A stretch of DNA of 64,000 nt from Peromyscus leucopus (Eukaryota > Chordata > Mammalia > Rodentia > Cricetidae). Below, piece by piece: positions 1 through 12,904 of this stretch (positions are counted from its first letter, which is position 1; each line of letters starts with the position of its first letter). The DNA lies in the NCBI RefSeq assembly GCF_004664715.2, contig NC_051083.1, positions 122,268,971-122,332,970 on the forward strand. The letters run 5' to 3'. Below the pieces are notes generated by a model, which had not been told where the DNA came from, did not search any database, and saw only the letters and a list, made by a program, of their open reading frames with translations. A program made the position numbers and the translations under genes.

Positions 1-69
1 ATATATACTTTTTCACAATTCAAATGGCCAGCAATTCAAAAGCAAGATGTTAGCAAGGATATACTTCTT

Positions 70-396
70 GTATATAGATGTAGAGGCTGTAGATGACCTC
101 TATTTTTCCAGTTTTAGGTTCTGGTAACATGCCTTAGCTTTGGTCCACATCATTCCATTGTGACTCCATTTTCACAGGTCTTTCTGCTTTGTTCCCATTT
201 TCTCCTCTTTGCCCCATATAAATACATGTGCCATTAGATTTAGGGCCCAGTGAATAATTCAGGATGATCATCATGAGATCCTTAAATTAATTTTGTATAA
301 AGGCTCCTCCTCCAAATGAGGCCACATTCTAAGTTCTAGTACTTAAGATATGAGTATATATTTTAAGCAGCCACCAATCAACCTATTAATAAAAAT
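70..396 (+). repeat. Ancient LTR-like (MaLR-type) remnant
   Basis: Phrases such as 'ggatttagggcccan', 'gatcatcatgagatcc', 'aaatgaggccacattct' and a final 'ccaccaatcaacc' follow the order of an old mammalian LTR 3' part. Diverged; the exact family is not assigned. Confidence 0.45.
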
Positions 397-403
397 GAAA
401 GTG

Positions 404-775
404 GGGGCTGGGAAATTAACTCAGGAAAATGCTTGCTGTACAAGCATGAGGATCTGATTTTAAGCATGAAGACCTGAGTTCAGATCCTGAGCATCCATGT
501 TCAAAATAAACAATGATAAGCCAGGTGTAATTGCATAGTGGTATATGCTTATAATTCCAGAATTGAGAAACAGAAAAATTTCAAGAGTGCACAGGTTAGC
601 CAGTCTAGCCAATTAGTGAGCTCCAGATACAGTGAGTAACCCTATCTCAAAAAATAAGGTGGATGATTGATAAAGACATCTGATATCAACCTTTGGCCTA
701 CACACACATACATGGATAAGCATATCTACATAAACATCTATATACCTGAGAAAGAGAGAGAGAATAAATGTGCTC
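404..775 (+). repeat. B4 SINE (ID-B1 composite)
   Basis: tRNA/ID-like head, B1-like middle ('gccaggtgtaattgcatagtgg') and the typical B4 tail ('aaaaaataaggtggatgatt', 'catcaacctttggcct'). Confidence 0.7.
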
Positions 776-905
776 CCAACTAGAATTATTTTCTGAAGTT
801 TAGAAGGGAAAGAAAATTAGTGCAAAAGAAGTCAACAAGATTTCAGATTATTCATTAAGAAAAATTAGCGTTTTCTGAGGAAGTCCATTCTCATGCACCT
901 TTTTA

Positions 906-1110
906 AATAACTTTATTTTTTTTTTGAGATTATAACATAATTATATCAGTCCTCCTTTCCTTTTCCTCATTCCAACCCCTCTCATGTATCAACACCTTAA
1001 CTCTTTCAAATTCATGGCATCATATTCATTGTGTTGTTATATATATAAAGGTTGTTACACATGTCTGTGTGTGTGTGTGTGTATTCCTAAATATATAAAT
1101 GCAGCTGACT
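906..1110 (-). mobile_element. L1 3' end fragment, antisense
   Basis: T-rich start, then 'gagattataacataattatatcag' and 'caaattcatggcatcat', the same 3' UTR type as the piece starting at 12905. Diverged. Confidence 0.55.
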
Positions 1111-2739
1111 CAGTCTGGGTAATGGCCAGCTTGTCTCATCATCATAAATGACAGTGGGACTATGGATACAGCACTACACAGAGGGAAGTATGCTAGCATT
1201 GTCAGTCTCTCTCCCATCACAATTTCTCTTAGACTCATCACAGCATATATTTATGGAAGGAGTTTATATATAGCTTACCTGCCTAAGAGCATGATTCATT
1301 CCATATAAATGTGACATCTTCTAAGGGAGCACATACTCTATACGTCTTATTCTTCCACTAATTTATCTGTTATCTCTTAGACAATCAGCACCCTGTGTTT
1401 GTGAATGCATATAAAATAAACAAGAAAATATTTTAGTAGATAAAATGTAAGTGCCTAAATTTAATGTATCTAGCCCCCCCCCCAAAAAAAAGAAGACTTC
1501 CCCACATCTGGCAGGATCAAGGATTAAACCTTCTCCCTTCAAGGCATTACACACAGAAACTAGATTTGGGAAATTTATGGCAAATTATATTTAAAAATTA
1601 TGTAGTCCAACTGCTACATGACCTGTTCTTCATTCCAGTATTTTGTTTTCAAAGCAGGGTTCACATGAATAAACAAATCCCAGAAACAATGCTTGGAATG
1701 ATTCAATCAGCCCTTGTAGCTCTGCTCCATTTGGGAGCTAAGAGGCAATTAGTGATGTCTCTATGCACCCTGCTTAACCACAGAAGAACTCAATTCTGAG
1801 AGCCCAACTGTTGCTCACTTGCACCAATTAAAGGACTGTGCTTAAATCTGCTCCAGGCCATATTTTAGAAATGGGCCTTTGTGAGCAAAATCTCAGAAGG
1901 AGAAAGGCAGTGAAAATTAATTAGTACTATTCCTAGGTACCAGCAAGGATGCTGCAATTCCACTGAGCTTTATGAAAGCTCAGCTAGGTCTTGAAGCCCT
2001 GCTCACACAGTGCACTATCTCACCTATTTTTCAAGTTGATTCTTACAAGTGACATATATTGGCATGTCAGTTCAGGCAAAGCAAAACTCAAAGAGCACAT
2101 CAGGAAGAGTTGGGCTAATACATTATGCCTGGTCTTAACCCTCTGCTTTCCAAGACGGCTGTATATCAAAAATGGCTCTTCAGACAGTAGAGATATGAAA
2201 TCTGCTTCTAAGTTGTCAGTGGTGACATGACATTTAATGGTGACAAAAGGAAAGGTAGCACTCAAGTCCACTTTTATGCAACCTATTGTTGAATGTCAGA
2301 ATAAATCATGTCATATGTTCAAATGGTTAGCCTTCCCTGCCCCCCAATACAAAACTTTCTATCTGCTCCTCTCCCACACAGAGAAAACAAGGCACCCTTC
2401 TAGACTGACCTGACACAAGGATGGAAATCAGCACTGTCTTAATTATGAAATCCTGCACTCCCTAGAACAAAAATTGCTTCCATTGTAATATTTGCTTTGA
2501 CACACTCTCATTGCTCACTATCTCCTTCGCATCTTATAGTCAAGCAAACTATGACAAGGTCATCTCCCACCAAACAAGTGGAGAATCTCTAACAGATATC
2601 TGACTGTGAGGGTATTCCTACCAAGGGAGGTGTCAAAGCCTCATAGATTGATGGGAATTGTAGAAACAATCTTTGTTCGACATCCATCTAACTGTCCAGC
2701 ACACACTTGATAACTCTTAGATCCCCAAACTGGCTTCTA
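1111..2739. other. Gene-free, no recognised feature
   Basis: AT-rich sequence with short open frames only. None has coding character, and I recognise no repeat. Confidence 0.5.
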
Positions 2740-3345
2740 TTTTTAAAATTATTTTTATTTATTCTTTTCTCATATATTATATCCTGACCAGTTTCCCCTC
2801 CCTCCTCCCCTTTCAGCCCTTTCTCTCCTCCCCTCATCTCCCATCCACTCCTTCTCCCTTTCTATTCAGAAAAGGACAAGCCTCTCATGGATATCAACTA
2901 AACATGGTATATCAAGTTGCAGTAAGACTGGGCACCACCCCTCATATTAAGGCTGGAAAAAATGACCCAGTAGGAGTAAAAGGGTCCCAAAAGCAGGCAA
3001 AAGAGTCAGAGGAAGCCTTCATTCCCACTGTTAGGAGTCCAAAGAAGACCAAGCTACACAACTGTAACATATATGCAGAGGGCCTAGGTCAGTCCCATGC
3101 AGATTCCCTGGTTGTCAGTTCAGTCTCTGTGAGCCCCTATAAGCCAGGTTAGTTAATTCTGTGAGTTTTCTTGTGATGTCCTTGACCCCTCTGGCTCCTA
3201 CAATCCTTCCTGCTCTTCTGTAGGATTCCCTGGGCTCCACCTAATGTTTGTGTTTGGCTGTGGGTCTCTGCATCTGTTTCCACCAGTTTCTGGATGACTG
3301 GCTTCTCTTTTTCAGTGACCTCTGCTAGCTACTCCCTTTGGCCTT
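2740..3345 (-). mobile_element. L1 3' UTR fragment, antisense
   Basis: Pyrimidine-rich 'cccctccctcctccccttt' tract followed by reverse-complement L1 3' UTR phrases (for example 'gtgggtctctgcatctgtttcc', 'tttctggatgactggct'). Short open frames inside are not genes. Confidence 0.65.
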
Positions 3346-3749
3346 TAAAGTATTAGAGGGCCCCAATCTTTGGACACCTTCTTTTTTTACTTCCCTTTTG
3401 TGATACTTCACAGACACTACTCAAGTGCTCTATCGTGGAACTACAGACTTGGTTTCATTTTTGCTTTTCTTTGTGCTTACTCTTTCAGCAGTTTCCTTTG
3501 TCTCTTGCCTTTCAATTCTATCTATAACAGACAACTCCCAAATAGAGACATACTGTCTTAAGAGGCAGATAATTGATTCCAGCAACCTCCTCATTACTTC
3601 CACTTCAATATATCAATAGGCATTTAACGTCTCTTTTCTTTGCACACTCCATGCTTCATCAGTAAAAAAATCTGTAAAAATGCATTTGCAGTACTTTCAG
3701 AATACAACCAGAATTTCTTTGTTTTTCATATTCTCCTCTATATCACCCA

Positions 3750-4396
3750 GGAATAGCCACCAAATTTTAGGGCCAGCCTGCTCATTGGCCTGTCTCTTCA
3801 ACAGCCAGAGGGATCATTATAGCATCTATCTCTTCTCTCCACAAACCTTTCTAGTGGTTCCCTATTTCCCCAAAATAACAACTCAAGTCCCTATGATGAC
3901 CTGTAAGGCTCTCTATGATCTAGACCATGATGTGGTCCCTAACATTATCTACTATCAAAACTATGCCTCCCTCCCTCTAGACACAGTGTCTCAGCAACTT
4001 GGCTATCAGAGGCCCAAATCAGAGCCTTTGCAATGACTGTCCTACCTAGCCTGGCATGTTCTTTTCCTTATATATCTACTTGTATCTGTCCCTGAACTTC
4101 ATCATTCAAATGGTACCTTTTCAGTGAGGTCTCCTATTGCCATTGATTAACAAATGACATCCCCTCCTATATGCCACATGAGCTTCCCATTCCACTAGCT
4201 ACCTTTAGCCCACAGTACTTATCACCAACATACTATGCACTTTATATTTTGTTAAAATCTGTCTCTCCTAACATATGAAGGTCTGCCTGTTCTGTGAAAT
4301 CTGGAGTTATGCACATCTTATTCTCTATTCTATCACGGGCACCTAGACCAGAATACCCAGCTCATGAAGAATAATCAATAAATATCACTTGAATAT
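3750..4396 (+). repeat. L2 (LINE-2) 3' end
   Basis: Order of phrases matches the L2 3' end: 'cagccagagggatcatt', 'tggttccctatttcccc', 'gtaaggctctctatgatct', 'cagagcctttgcaatg', 'cacagtacttatcacc', ending 'caataaatat'. An old mammalian repeat. The open frame at 3680-4036 lies in it and is not a gene. Confidence 0.75.
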
Positions 4397-4446
4397 ATGG
4401 ATTAGATCCCCCAGATCAATTAGTCAATTAAAGCATATATACAAAA

Positions 4447-4670
4447 CTACTGGAGAGAGAGCTCAGTGGTTAAGAGCACTTGATGCTCTTGCAAAGGACC
4501 TAGGTTTGGTTCCAATATCCACATAGCTAGCGGCTTTCAATATTCTTAAGTCCAGTCTCAGGGGACCCTGCGCCATCTTCTGGCTTCCTCGGGCACAGCA
4601 TGCACATGGTGCACAGGCATACATGAAAGCAAAGCATCCACATAAAATAAAAATAAATCAGTTTTTAAAT
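4447..4670 (+). repeat. B2 SINE
   Basis: 'agctcagtggttaagagcact' tRNA-derived head, 'ggggacc...ccatcttctggcttcct' body and A-rich end with AATAAA. Confidence 0.85.
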
Positions 4671-7181
4671 ATGTATATACACAAGCTAAAAACCAAATCT
4701 TCAAGTGACTGTTAAGTTTTCGAAATTGAGAAAAAGAGAGGAAAAATCAGAACTTGTTAGCACTGAAGCAATAAAAAAGGTCGAGAATGGAAACTGCTCT
4801 GTCGCCAGCACTTTGATCTCTACAAAGGAAACATAGCCCAATTCTGTAGGACTCATGCTTTTTTCACAAAGCTACTTGCCAAGTTCATGGTGACGTACTA
4901 TTGGCAATTCAATTTCCATACCAAAAATAATATCAAGTCTGATTATTTCCTTTATCTGGTAGTCCATTATCAATAAAAGCAGAAAAGAGTCAATAAGAGG
5001 AAAGTAACAAATGCCAAAGGAGGAAAGTATGGCTCAGCAATGGATATATAGTCATGTTTGTCCTTCCTACTCTAAAGTCTTGCTATCCTTACCACTCATT
5101 TCTGTCACTTGATTGGAAACATTAATCTCTACAAGAAATTATTAAGTCAAGCAATTCATCTCTACCTGAATTTTTTCTTTTTGATATTTTTATTCCAAGA
5201 CATATTTTACTCTGACAGGATTTCTCAGATGAAAGCAAAGTTCAAGATAGGTTACTACATACAAGTCTAATTAAAGATTTGAGAAAATGAGTCTTTTGAC
5301 CCAGAAAAAAACTCAAAAATATGTATTCATTTTCTTTCTAGCAAACCAAAATTTTTAAAGGTAGAAGCCAGCTCAAAAGGGTTGAACAAATACTAAGTGT
5401 AAACATTAGCACATCTGCTGAGGTGGTAGGAGTGGGTGAGAACACTGTTCAGGACCCAGAGCCTGTCTTCCACAATTTTAAGACAGATAGGAACTTAAAG
5501 TCCATCCCAAATAATGCTGGGAGATGCGAATATGGAACCAAATGGTATGTGGCTCCAGTATGAAGTACTTTGCTTATATGTCAAACTACTGAGAGAAGTA
5601 CTGGGGGGGAGCTTCTACTGAGTTCGCAAGCAGGGGAGCAAATACAGGTGCTAAACTATAGAGAAGATGTAAGTGTTGAACCGTTCAAAAATTCTTTCAT
5701 CTTATCTGTTATGAAATATCTTTGGAAACAAAATGATACTTACCTCCTAAGACACAGCTTTGAGGAAAAATAACTTAAGAATTTCAGAGAAGCTAATAGA
5801 TTTCTCTTAGATCTTTTTTGTTAATGTCCAGGCATAAATGCTACGCTCTCCATTTATATCACAGAGTGGTTAGCTCAGAGTGGTTAGCTGGCTTGTAATT
5901 GGTTCTAGCTTTCAAATATGAATCTACAGTGCAGGGATACAGCAACTAGCCATTTTTAAGAGCCTGAGATGCATATCCAGTCAAGCTACTTGTATACTAC
6001 TATTATGTCAAAAATCTTGAAATCTAACTTGTATAGAATGGTGACCAGTGTGCCCCCTTTTATCTCCATAGTCACTTTATGTTGAGCTACTGTACTTTGT
6101 TTTCTCTGGGTGCTTTTGTTCATCTGAAGATTCTTACAGAGGTCTTTGATCATGATCACTGCTTGCTCTACCTGTAATTTATAAATAGAGAAAATACCGC
6201 TTAACTTGTCTCTGCAGCTAAAATATAAGTGTGGTTCCTTCTCAAATCATCCACTGATACAATCTACTTTTCCAAACCATAAAAATGATAGTCTAATCTC
6301 CCTGGTAGAGCTCAGCTCCTATAAACCTGATGTTTGAAATCAACCTCCTCCCTCCCAACACTACTACTGTGCTGAAGAAGTTCCTGACACTGTCTATGGA
6401 TCCCTGCATTCAGAAACATTCAAAGAGACTCCAAAATAGTTGTGAATTTTAGCTTCCATTCTAGTGTGGTAAGCACTTAACAGAGATCAAAGCTTTAAGA
6501 TTATGAAAGGAAAATAACATTTTATTGAATACTTACCAAATGAAAAGGACTTCATAGACATTATCTCACTTAATCATTTATTCATGAGTAACCTATTAAC
6601 TGTCAGACAATTGACCATAGCAAAATAGAGAATGTTCCTACATTCACATAGCTTACAATCAAATGTGAAAGGCACATATCTTAAAGTAATCATCTACTTC
6701 TGCTTCAGGTACGATGTAATAAGTCACAGCAAAGAAAGACTCCTGCAATACTAACTACTTCAACATGACTGCATCATAAAAATCATACTTTAAATGTCTG
6801 CCTGAGAGAGCTTTGGTACAACTGGAACTGGATGAACTCAACTTCTAGAGAGTAGAGAAGCATTCTAAGCCCTGCAATGCACAAAATAAAGGGAACTCTA
6901 CAGACAGGAGAAAAGGAACCTATATAGCAACAGAAATCCAGGAAGAAATGAAGAAGAGAACAGACTCACACATGTGGTAATATCAATAAATAAGCACCTC
7001 ATATGGCAATAGTAATACTTCTTCATAGAATGCATGTTAAATAAAATTAATAAAAACAATACCAAAAAGATGCCCTAAGGTTTCTATGTAGACATGGCAA
7101 AATAATAATTCGTATTACAGTAAGGTAATCCACACATGCATGTTAGAAAATCTAGGGTAACATCTCAAGTACAACATGTCA
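4671..7181. other. Gene-free, mostly unassigned; MIR-like patch
   Basis: AT-rich. A MIR-like antisense patch lies around 6515-6610 ('attgaatacttacc', 'attatctcacttaatc'). A 14-bp direct duplication (cagagtggttagct) sits at about 5862-5888. Nothing else recognised. Confidence 0.45.
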
Positions 7182-7327
7182 CTGGGCAGTGGTGACACAC
7201 ACCTTTAGTCCCAGCACTCAGGAGGCAGAGGCAGGTGGATCTCTGAGTTCAAGGCCAGCTTGGTCTACAGAGTGAGTTCTAGGACAGCCAGGGCTACACA
7301 GAGAAATCCTGTCTTAAATAATCAAAA
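7182..7327 (+). repeat. B1 SINE
   Basis: Near-complete 7SL-derived B1: 'gggcagtggtgacacacacc', 'cccagcactcaggaggcaga', 'gccagcttggtctacagag'. Confidence 0.9.
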
Positions 7328-7830
7328 AAATGTATAAACAGTATCAGTAGGCAAATAAACTTTTTAAAATTTCTATGACTATTAACTTGGGGGAGGAGGA
7401 GTCTAGAGAATAAACCTAGAACTCTGTGCCCTACAACTTCCTCTGCCTCTGAGCTACCCAACTAGTTTCCAATATGTTTTTAAATAACCCAAATGAGCGT
7501 AAGAATGACTCTCAAAAAAACAAAATGAAGTTAAAAGACATTCTTCGCAATTTTGAAATTTTACTATAAAGCCACAAATTAAGACATTGTAATGCTGATG
7601 TACAGAAAGATCAATGGAATGCAATTGAGAACCAGTTTGGCAATTTTTAAAAAATATTAAAACCATCACCACCTGTAATCTCAGGGGTCCTTCTCTTAGC
7701 TGTATACCCAAAAGAATCAGAAACATATGCCTTTAACATAAATTTTCAGGGCTGGTGAGATGGGTTGGCCAATAAAGGTGCTTGCAGCCAAACCTGATAT
7801 TGTGAATTCAACTTGTAGGACCCATGTCAT

Positions 7831-8203
7831 TGTTGTGGAATGTCTTTCTGTATGCTGTGAATATGTGTTGCTCTGATTGGTTGATAAATAAAGTTGTATT
7901 GGCCTGTGGCAAAGCAGCTTAATGGCAGGCAGGAAATACAAGCAGATAGACAGGAAGAAGAAAGGAGGGAATAGACGCAGCCAGCCACCCGAGGAGCAAC
8001 ATGTAATGCGATGTAGGTAAGTTCATGGAACATGTAGCAATACATAGATTAATAGTTATGGGTTAGTTTAATTTATAGGAGCTAGCTAGCAAGAAAAGCC
8101 TGAGCCATTAGGCCATCCAGTTAGTAATTAATATAAGCTTCTGTGTGTTTTTGGTCTGAGCAGCTGTGAAACCAGGCAGGACATAGGAAAACTTTTGACT
8201 ACA
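7831..8203 (+). mobile_element. LTR-like rodent repeat, copy 1
   Basis: 373 bp starting TGTTGTGGAATG and ending CTACA, homologous along its length to 28877-29252: shared 'ctttctgtatgctgtgaata', 'ataaataaag', 'catagattaatag', 'tagctag', 'agtaattaatataagc'. It interrupts a B3. The target duplication is not clear here. It has no coding capacity. I do not name the family. Confidence 0.7.
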
Positions 8204-8267
8204 CATGGTAGCAGTAGAGAACCAAATCCTCCTACAAGCTGTCCTCTGACTTCTGTAAACAAACATT

Positions 8268-8270
<3 letters not shown>

Positions 8271-8318
<48 letters not shown>
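8271..8318. repeat. (CA)n microsatellite
   Basis: About 24 uninterrupted CA units at the tail of the B3 SINE. Confidence 0.95.
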
Positions 8319-8320
<2 letters not shown>

Positions 8321-8846
8321 AAAACAAGTGTTTGTAGCAGCATTATTCTATATAAATGTTCATCCATTAATGAATAAACACAATATGTTACACCCACCCA
8401 CTGGTAAATTTTTAGCATAAAAAGTAACAAAATATTGATTTTTGCTACAAGATAGATTAACTTCAAATGCATTACACACACTAAGTGGAAAACACATTGA
8501 AGAGCATATTTCATTAACTGACCAAAATAGGCAAATCCAGAAGCAGAATGGTTAATGTTTTCTGGGATTTTGCATTAGAGGAAAAATTTAAATGGATTAA
8601 TGAGTATAGAGTTTCCATTAGAGGTGACACAGATATTCTAAAATTAGAAATGATGGTTTCTCAATTCTGGATCAGACTAAAATTCACTGAGTTGAATACA
8701 TAAAAAGAATGAATTTCATAATATAAAAATTATATCTAAACAATGTTGTTATAATTTTTAAACTAACTATATAAACCTTATGAGAACTTATATTTAAAAA
8801 ATTAACACAAGCACTCCCAAATTAAATTAATAAAATGTAATAAAAT

Positions 8847-9008
8847 TGTAATGCCTGCTCAGTAGGTAAAGGTGCCTTCCACTGTTCCTGATGTCCCACA
8901 GTCCCTGGGACCCACATGGTACAAGGAGAGAACAAACTCCCACAAGTTGTACTCTGACCTTATACATAGGCACACATGCACACAAAATAAATAAGTTATA
9001 ATTTTTTA
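8847..9008 (+). repeat. B3 SINE
   Basis: 'tgcctgctcagtaggtaaag' head and 'ggagagaacaaactcccaca' body with A/T-rich tail containing aataaataag. Confidence 0.75.
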
Positions 9009-9244
9009 AAAAATTAAAGGGACACAGAAAACTAGAACTTTATTATAATAAAAAAATGGAAAAAAATAATCATTCAAACATCAGCCAGAGGATGTCTGGC
9101 TGTCATAATTCTGTAAATATCAGATAAAATAAATTATAAACCAATAACCACTATTACGGCTAAAGGGCAACACTGCATACTGAAAAGAAATCAAAATCTT
9201 TCAATACCTTTATAATAGTAAGAGGTCAATATCATAAAGATATG

Positions 9245-9315
9245 AGGTGCTGGAGATCAAACCCATCGTTTTCTTTCATGCTAGGCAGGCACTCTATCAA
9301 TGTCCCACCCCCACA
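9245..9315 (-). repeat. ID-type SINE fragment, antisense
   Basis: Reverse complement of the tRNA-Ala-derived ID core: 'ctggagatcaaaccca', 'atgctaggcaggcactctat'. Confidence 0.6.
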
Positions 9316-9741
9316 GAATTCATAATTTTCTCATTGGCACGTGGATCTTTGGACTTTCATTTTGGAGAATATCAGTTTTTCTTGCTAACTAAGAGGCCAT
9401 TTGATAAGCAGAGTTATTTTTCAGGTACACTGTGCATTAGACTTATTTATATTATGCCTGATTGAGCTAATCTGAGAGGATAAGATGAACACCATTTCTT
9501 CCTCATTACACATTTGTTCCCACGCCATTTTCACTGATTGTTTTCTCAACTTCCAAAATAAACTGTATTTATTCTCTTTAGTAATCTTTGTATTGATCAT
9601 TGTTCTTCTGCAATACACTGGGGGTGGGAGTTACCCATTACCTACTGTTTTAATCCAAAAACTCTTGTTTATGAGTTGATTCTGCTTCCCATTCAAACTG
9701 CTCACCATTCAGCATTGAATTATGTCATTAGCTCACTATGA

Positions 9742-9922
9742 AGGGCTGGAGAGATGGCTCAGAGGTTAAGAGTACTGGATGTTCTTCCATAGGTCCTGAA
9801 TTCAATTCCCAGAATCACATGGTAGCCCACAATTGTCTACAACTATAGTCCCATAGGATCTGATACCCAAATGTATATGCAGACAAAAGACCCACACACA
9901 TAAATATATAAATCATTTTTAA
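9742..9922 (+). repeat. B2 SINE
   Basis: 'gggctggagagatggctcag' head, 'ttcaattcccagaatcacat' and 'gggatctgatacccaa'-like body, A-rich end. Confidence 0.85.
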
Positions 9923-10082
9923 AAATTCAATGTGGGAACTTCTCTGGACCATATTTTGGGGTACTCCTTTGAACTCTGAGCATGTTTTAACAGTTATATT
10001 CAAATCAGTCTCTGAACTATGCTACAATCCCATTTTGCAGCCAAAAGATCGAACTGATAGTTGACAAGGATTTAATGCAAGT

Positions 10083-10088
10083 TTTTTG

Positions 10089-10134
<46 letters not shown>

Positions 10135-10280
10135 GTTTTTCCAGACAGGGTTTCTCTGTGTAGCTTTGCGCCTTTCCTGGAACTCACTTGGTAGTCCAGG
10201 CTGGCCTCGAACTCACAGAGATCCGCCTGGCTCTGCCTCCCGAGTGCTGGGATTAAAGGCGTGCGCCACCACCGCCTGAC
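10083..10280 (-). repeat. B1 SINE, antisense, with long poly(T) and target duplication
   Basis: Nearly intact young-looking B1 in reverse ('acagggtttctctgtgtagc', 'ctgggattaaaggcgtgcgc') with a T run of more than 40 bases at its A-tail. Flanked by TGCAAGT at 10076-10082 and 10281-10287. Confidence 0.9.
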
Positions 10281-10549
10281 TGCAAGTATTTAATATCCTT
10301 AAACTTCTATCTTTCTATACAACAACTAAACCAATCAGTTTAAATTGAAGTTATTATGGCCCTTGGCAATTTGCCATCTTAACCAAAACTCTTGGTTATG
10401 GGAACCTGGGGTGAACTCATATAAACTGTGGCCTAGTGCTTGAAGAATAGTATTTTGACAGTGTAACTTTGGGGTGAGATACAAAAGTTAAAGACTTGCC
10501 TAAGTTAATGTTAAAATCACAGAGACAAGAAGAGAAGATGAAGCTTTAA

Positions 10550-10790
10550 AAGCGTATGCCTAATAGTCACACAAACCTGGACCCAAGTTCCATCATTTAG
10601 AAGGGGTGACTTTGAGCAAAGTATGTCACATTTCTGAGTCTCATCTCCTCATCTATGAAGTGGAAAGAGGGAAAAAAAACACCAAGTTCAAAATGTCATG
10701 AGAATGAAAAGCAAGGAAGATGAAGGAAGCAGCGAGTCCCCAGCATATGGCTCCAATAGTCAGGCATTGCTGAGATGTTGCACATATTTG
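10550..10790 (+). repeat. MIR SINE
   Basis: MIR core order: 'cctggacccaagttc', 'tgactttgagcaaagt', 'ctgagtctcatctcctcatc', 'tgaagtgg'. Old and diverged. Confidence 0.7.
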
Positions 10791-10964
10791 AATTAAGTCT
10801 CAGCAGTAATTGATCACACATTCTTTACTCCCATCAGCTGTGATTACTATTTGGATTGCTTTATCAACTATCTTACTTTCCCTATCTTAATCTAGTTCAT
10901 TCCTGACAATCACTCTATGAGGCAGGTATGAACCACAGGAGCTAACCACAAGAGCTTTACAGCC

Positions 10965-11165
10965 TCAGACATTTGGATCTGAATTGTGGCTCTTCAACTT
11001 AGTAACCATGCAACCTTGGACAAGCTATAAACCCCTCTGTTGAAGAGTATCAGTGTCATGATCTGTGACAGGAATGTAACTCCTACTTCATGGTACTCTT
11101 GGAAGGATTTAAGAACATTGTATAAATAAAGTTCCTCACACATAACAGATGCATAATGGTTGACT
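10965..11165 (+). repeat. MIR SINE
   Basis: 'tctgaattgtggctcttc', 'aaccttggacaagctataaa', 'tgtaactcctacttcatgg', 'cctcacacataacagatgc' in the order of MIR. Confidence 0.7.
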
Positions 11166-11898
11166 ACTTCCTTCTCTCTTTCAAAATTTAATAGGAATAT
11201 GACAACTGTTTTTATATTACCTTATCACTTATTAAATCTAAAAAACAAGTTTGTAGAAATAAATATAGTAGATAAATTAAAATTCACAACATCCTATAAG
11301 AACCAGACAGTATAAAATGAGATTTTTATCTCAGGATTTCTCAATATTCTTCTTGAAAATGGTGTTATTTTTATTTGAATGTGGTGTTATTTCTCAGTTT
11401 TATTCATTTGACAACTGCTTCAATAGTGTTTCCTTGGGGTTGTGTTTACTGAATGAAAGCATATTGTGACATTTGAAAAAAAACATTTATAGAGGCCCCA
11501 TGTTGGCCAAATGTAGACTATATAGATGTCAGGCAAGCAGAATAAGAAATCAACCCAGTAGCTAATTTCAACAAGCCTCAAATGTCAATTCCCAGAAATG
11601 CTCTAACTGGCCTCTTCCCAGAACTCTGGGACAGGATTCGACCTTGTACAGAAAACTGTTCACAAACTTGTTTCTTCAACTCCCCTCATTGATTCTAAAC
11701 CTTTATTTCTTACTCCAACTCCTCTCATCCACAGACCCTGAGAATTCCAACTTTGAATTACCCCATAGTGGAGAGTAGAGGGTAGACAATAAAAGAAGAT
11801 TCATTAGTAAAAAGGTAAAATGTTTCAGATAGGAGGACTGGGCTCTGCTGGTGAATTTCACTGCATGATAATAGTACTTAATATAGCAAGCATGTCAT
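11166..11898. other. Gene-free, no recognised feature
   Basis: AT-rich sequence. No open frame of interest and no repeat recognised. Confidence 0.5.
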
Positions 11899-12096
11899 GG
11901 GGCTGGAGCGATGGCTCTGTGGCTAAGAGCACTTGTTCTTCCAGATGACCTGAGTTCAATTCCTAGCACATACATGGCAGGTCACAACTCTCTATAACTC
12001 CAGTTCCAGGGGATCCAAAACCCTCTTGTGGCCTCTGAAGTCACTACCCACACGTGGTACATAGACATACATGCAGGCAAAGCAAAATAAAAAGAT
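11899..12096 (+). repeat. B2 SINE
   Basis: 'ggggctggagcgatggctct' head, 'ccagttccaggggatcc', 'cccacacgtggtacatagac' and A-rich end. Confidence 0.9.
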
Positions 12097-12292
12097 TGTA
12101 AGAGCCAGAAATGGTGAATGACTCCAAGGAAAGAGCATCTTCCAGACACAACAGGACTAATACGCGTATGAACTTATGAAGACTGTAACAGCATGCACAA
12201 GACTGTGCAGGTTCAAACCAGACAAAAATCTCAGCCCTGAGAAAGAGAAGTAGACAGAAATTCCCACCTATAACCGAGAAGATATTTGCACA

Positions 12293-12420
12293 GGTCTGGC
12301 CATAATGGGACATGCCTTTAAAGCCAGCATTCAGGAGGCAGAGGCAGGTGTGTCTATGTGAGTTCCAGGCCAGCCAGGGAGACCCTGTCTCAAAAACCCA
12401 AGGAGGAGGAGGAGGAGGAG
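12293..12420 (+). repeat. B1 SINE, internally deleted, with GGA run
   Basis: 'aggaggcagaggcaggtgtg' and 'gagaccctgtctcaaaaacc' with part of the middle missing, followed by about seven GGA units. Confidence 0.75.
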
Positions 12421-12634
12421 GAAGCATCTATATTAATACTTGCTGGAGAAGGGGAAATCAGTTCCCTCCAGTGGAATGTCCCTGAATATATCAACCACAC
12501 TTCAGAACAGGCCCCATACCCAGAAGAAGTTTGCCAACATCAAATGGGTATATGATTTTTGTCTTGTTTTAGTATTTTTGCCTTAATAGTTTTTTTTTAT
12601 TAATTTTTGTTTGTTTTGATTTTCATTATTTTTT

Positions 12635-12792
12635 AAAGACAGGGTTTCTCTGTGTAGCTTTGGCTGTCCTGGAACTTGACTTGTACACCAGGCTGGCCTC
12701 AAATTCAGAGATACCTCTGCATCGGCCTGCTTCAGCCTCCTCAGTGCTGGGATTAAAGCCATGTCTACCTCCCTACCCACCACAGCCACCCC
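12635..12792 (-). repeat. B1 SINE, antisense
   Basis: 'gacagggtttctctgtgtag', 'caccaggctggcctcaaatt', 'cagtgctgggattaaag'. Diverged at its head. Confidence 0.85.
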
Positions 12793-12796
12793 ATGA

Positions 12797-12904
12797 TTTT
12801 TTGAGAGAGAGAAAGAACATAATGTTGGGTGGGTAGGGATGAAGAAATGATATGGTAGGACGTGGGGGAAGGGAAAATATGATCAAAATATGTTATATAA
12901 AAAT
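12797..12904 (+). mobile_element. L1 3' terminus
   Basis: G-rich end of an L1 3' UTR ('gggtgggtaggg', 'gggaaaatatgatcaaaata') running into an A/T-rich tail. It meets the antisense L1 at 12905 end to end. Confidence 0.55.

Larger units (their letters stand above)
7747..8330 (+). repeat. B3 SINE split by a 373-bp insertion
   Basis: Head 'gggctggtgagatgggttgg...' at 7749-7830 and tail '...agagaaccaaatcctcctac...gtcctctgact' after 8204 form one B3 interrupted by the LTR-like element 7831-8203. The tail ends in a CA run (8271-8318). Confidence 0.75.

Noticed and set aside
3680..4036. 118-aa open frame
   Set aside because: Lies in an L2 3' end; no domain or coding character.
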